In this document: one piece after another, positions 12,484 to 12,606 of the stretch
Layout: the number at the start of each line of letters is the position of its first letter
Position numbering within the stretch: position 1 is the first letter of the stretch
Source of the DNA: an uncultured Eubacteriales bacterium
GTDB taxonomy: Bacteria; Bacillota; Clostridia; Oscillospirales; CAG-272
DNA length: 12,606 nt
NCBI GenBank assembly: GCA_934385225.1
Contig: CAKRPQ010000065.1
Location: forward strand, 1 to 12,606
Direction of reading: 5' to 3'
Translations under genes and position numbers: made by a program
The notes under the pieces: model-generated
The model's input: only the letters and a program-made list of their open reading frames with translations
Told to the model about the DNA's origin: nothing
The model's database searches: none

Positions 12484-12606
12484 GGTGGTTAAGCCTTTTA
12501 GTGAAAGTTTTCGCCTCACCGATTGTTGAAAGTTTTCGTCTCGCCTTTTTCAAAAGGCGAGTGCGGTCAAGGGCGCATAGCCCTTGTCGCCGCTCGCAAG
12601 CGGCGA
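12484..12606 (-). repeat. Mosaic hairpin repeat, copy R5 (minus orientation, cut by window end)
   Basis: On the minus strand, from the window edge: an E position with 8-bp arms TCGCCGCT/AGCGGCGA (12587-12594/12599-12606), F as CAAGGGC/GCCCTTG (12568-12574/12580-12586), G as the 10-bp palindrome 12540-12549/12552-12561, then two GAAAACTTTC tails. The F and G units match R2 closely; the E arms do not, yet still pair. Confidence 0.8.

Noticed and set aside
1..12606. CRISPR array, tRNA, rRNA or insertion sequence
   Set aside because: The repeats lack uniform repeat-spacer periodicity, no cloverleaf or rRNA motif was seen, and no transposase, integrase or terminal repeat with target duplication is present.

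Overview
The window looks like a piece of chromosome from an anaerobic Gram-positive bacterium, probably an uncultured gut Clostridia (Bacillota) lineage. This is inferred from a CsaB-type pyruvyl transferase (a cell-wall/S-layer polysaccharide enzyme typical of Bacillota), short lipoproteins with CxC lipoboxes, GH26 beta-mannanase-type enzymes, A/G-rich Shine-Dalgarno sites (AAAGGAG, GGAGG), sigma-A-like promoters, and intergenic hairpin repeats of a style I recall from gut Clostridia. No 16S, tRNA or other marker gene is present, so the placement is only moderately secure.

All seven long genes lie on the minus strand. From right to left they are: a small lipoprotein and a MATE-family exporter, two bases apart and ending in a clear terminator; three GH26 paralogues in tandem (350, 656 and 460 aa); a sugar-phosphate isomerase/epimerase-like TIM barrel; and a 759-aa fusion of a GT4 glycosyltransferase with a CsaB-type pyruvyl transferase. 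The GH26 trio is the metabolic centre. The 656-aa member is a predicted surface lipoprotein with two N-terminal alpha/beta domains, the 460-aa member has one such domain and no signal, and the 350-aa member is the bare catalytic domain. A promoter and a perfect 12-bp palindrome with a central CG (LacI-family operator style) precede the 656-aa gene, suggesting sugar-responsive control. The fusion protein points to pyruvylated cell-wall polysaccharide.

The only plus-strand transcription unit I can support is 4277-4810. It has a near-consensus promoter (TTGACA, 17 bp, TACAAT), about 450 nt with no normal gene, and a strong hairpin terminator. Inside are several possible helices and a series of very short ORFs, each with its own Shine-Dalgarno, three of them starting at the same TCCGATG motif. 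It is either an unfamiliar structured RNA or a micropeptide transcript, and is the best candidate here for something undescribed.

Nearly every long intergenic gap (1-376, 2725-3125, 4811-5386, 10093-10380, 12484-12606) is filled by a mosaic repeat built from the same ordered hairpin cassettes. The arms differ between copies but base pairing is kept, so selection or propagation seems to act on the folded form. The copies occur in both orientations and once as a head-to-head pair.
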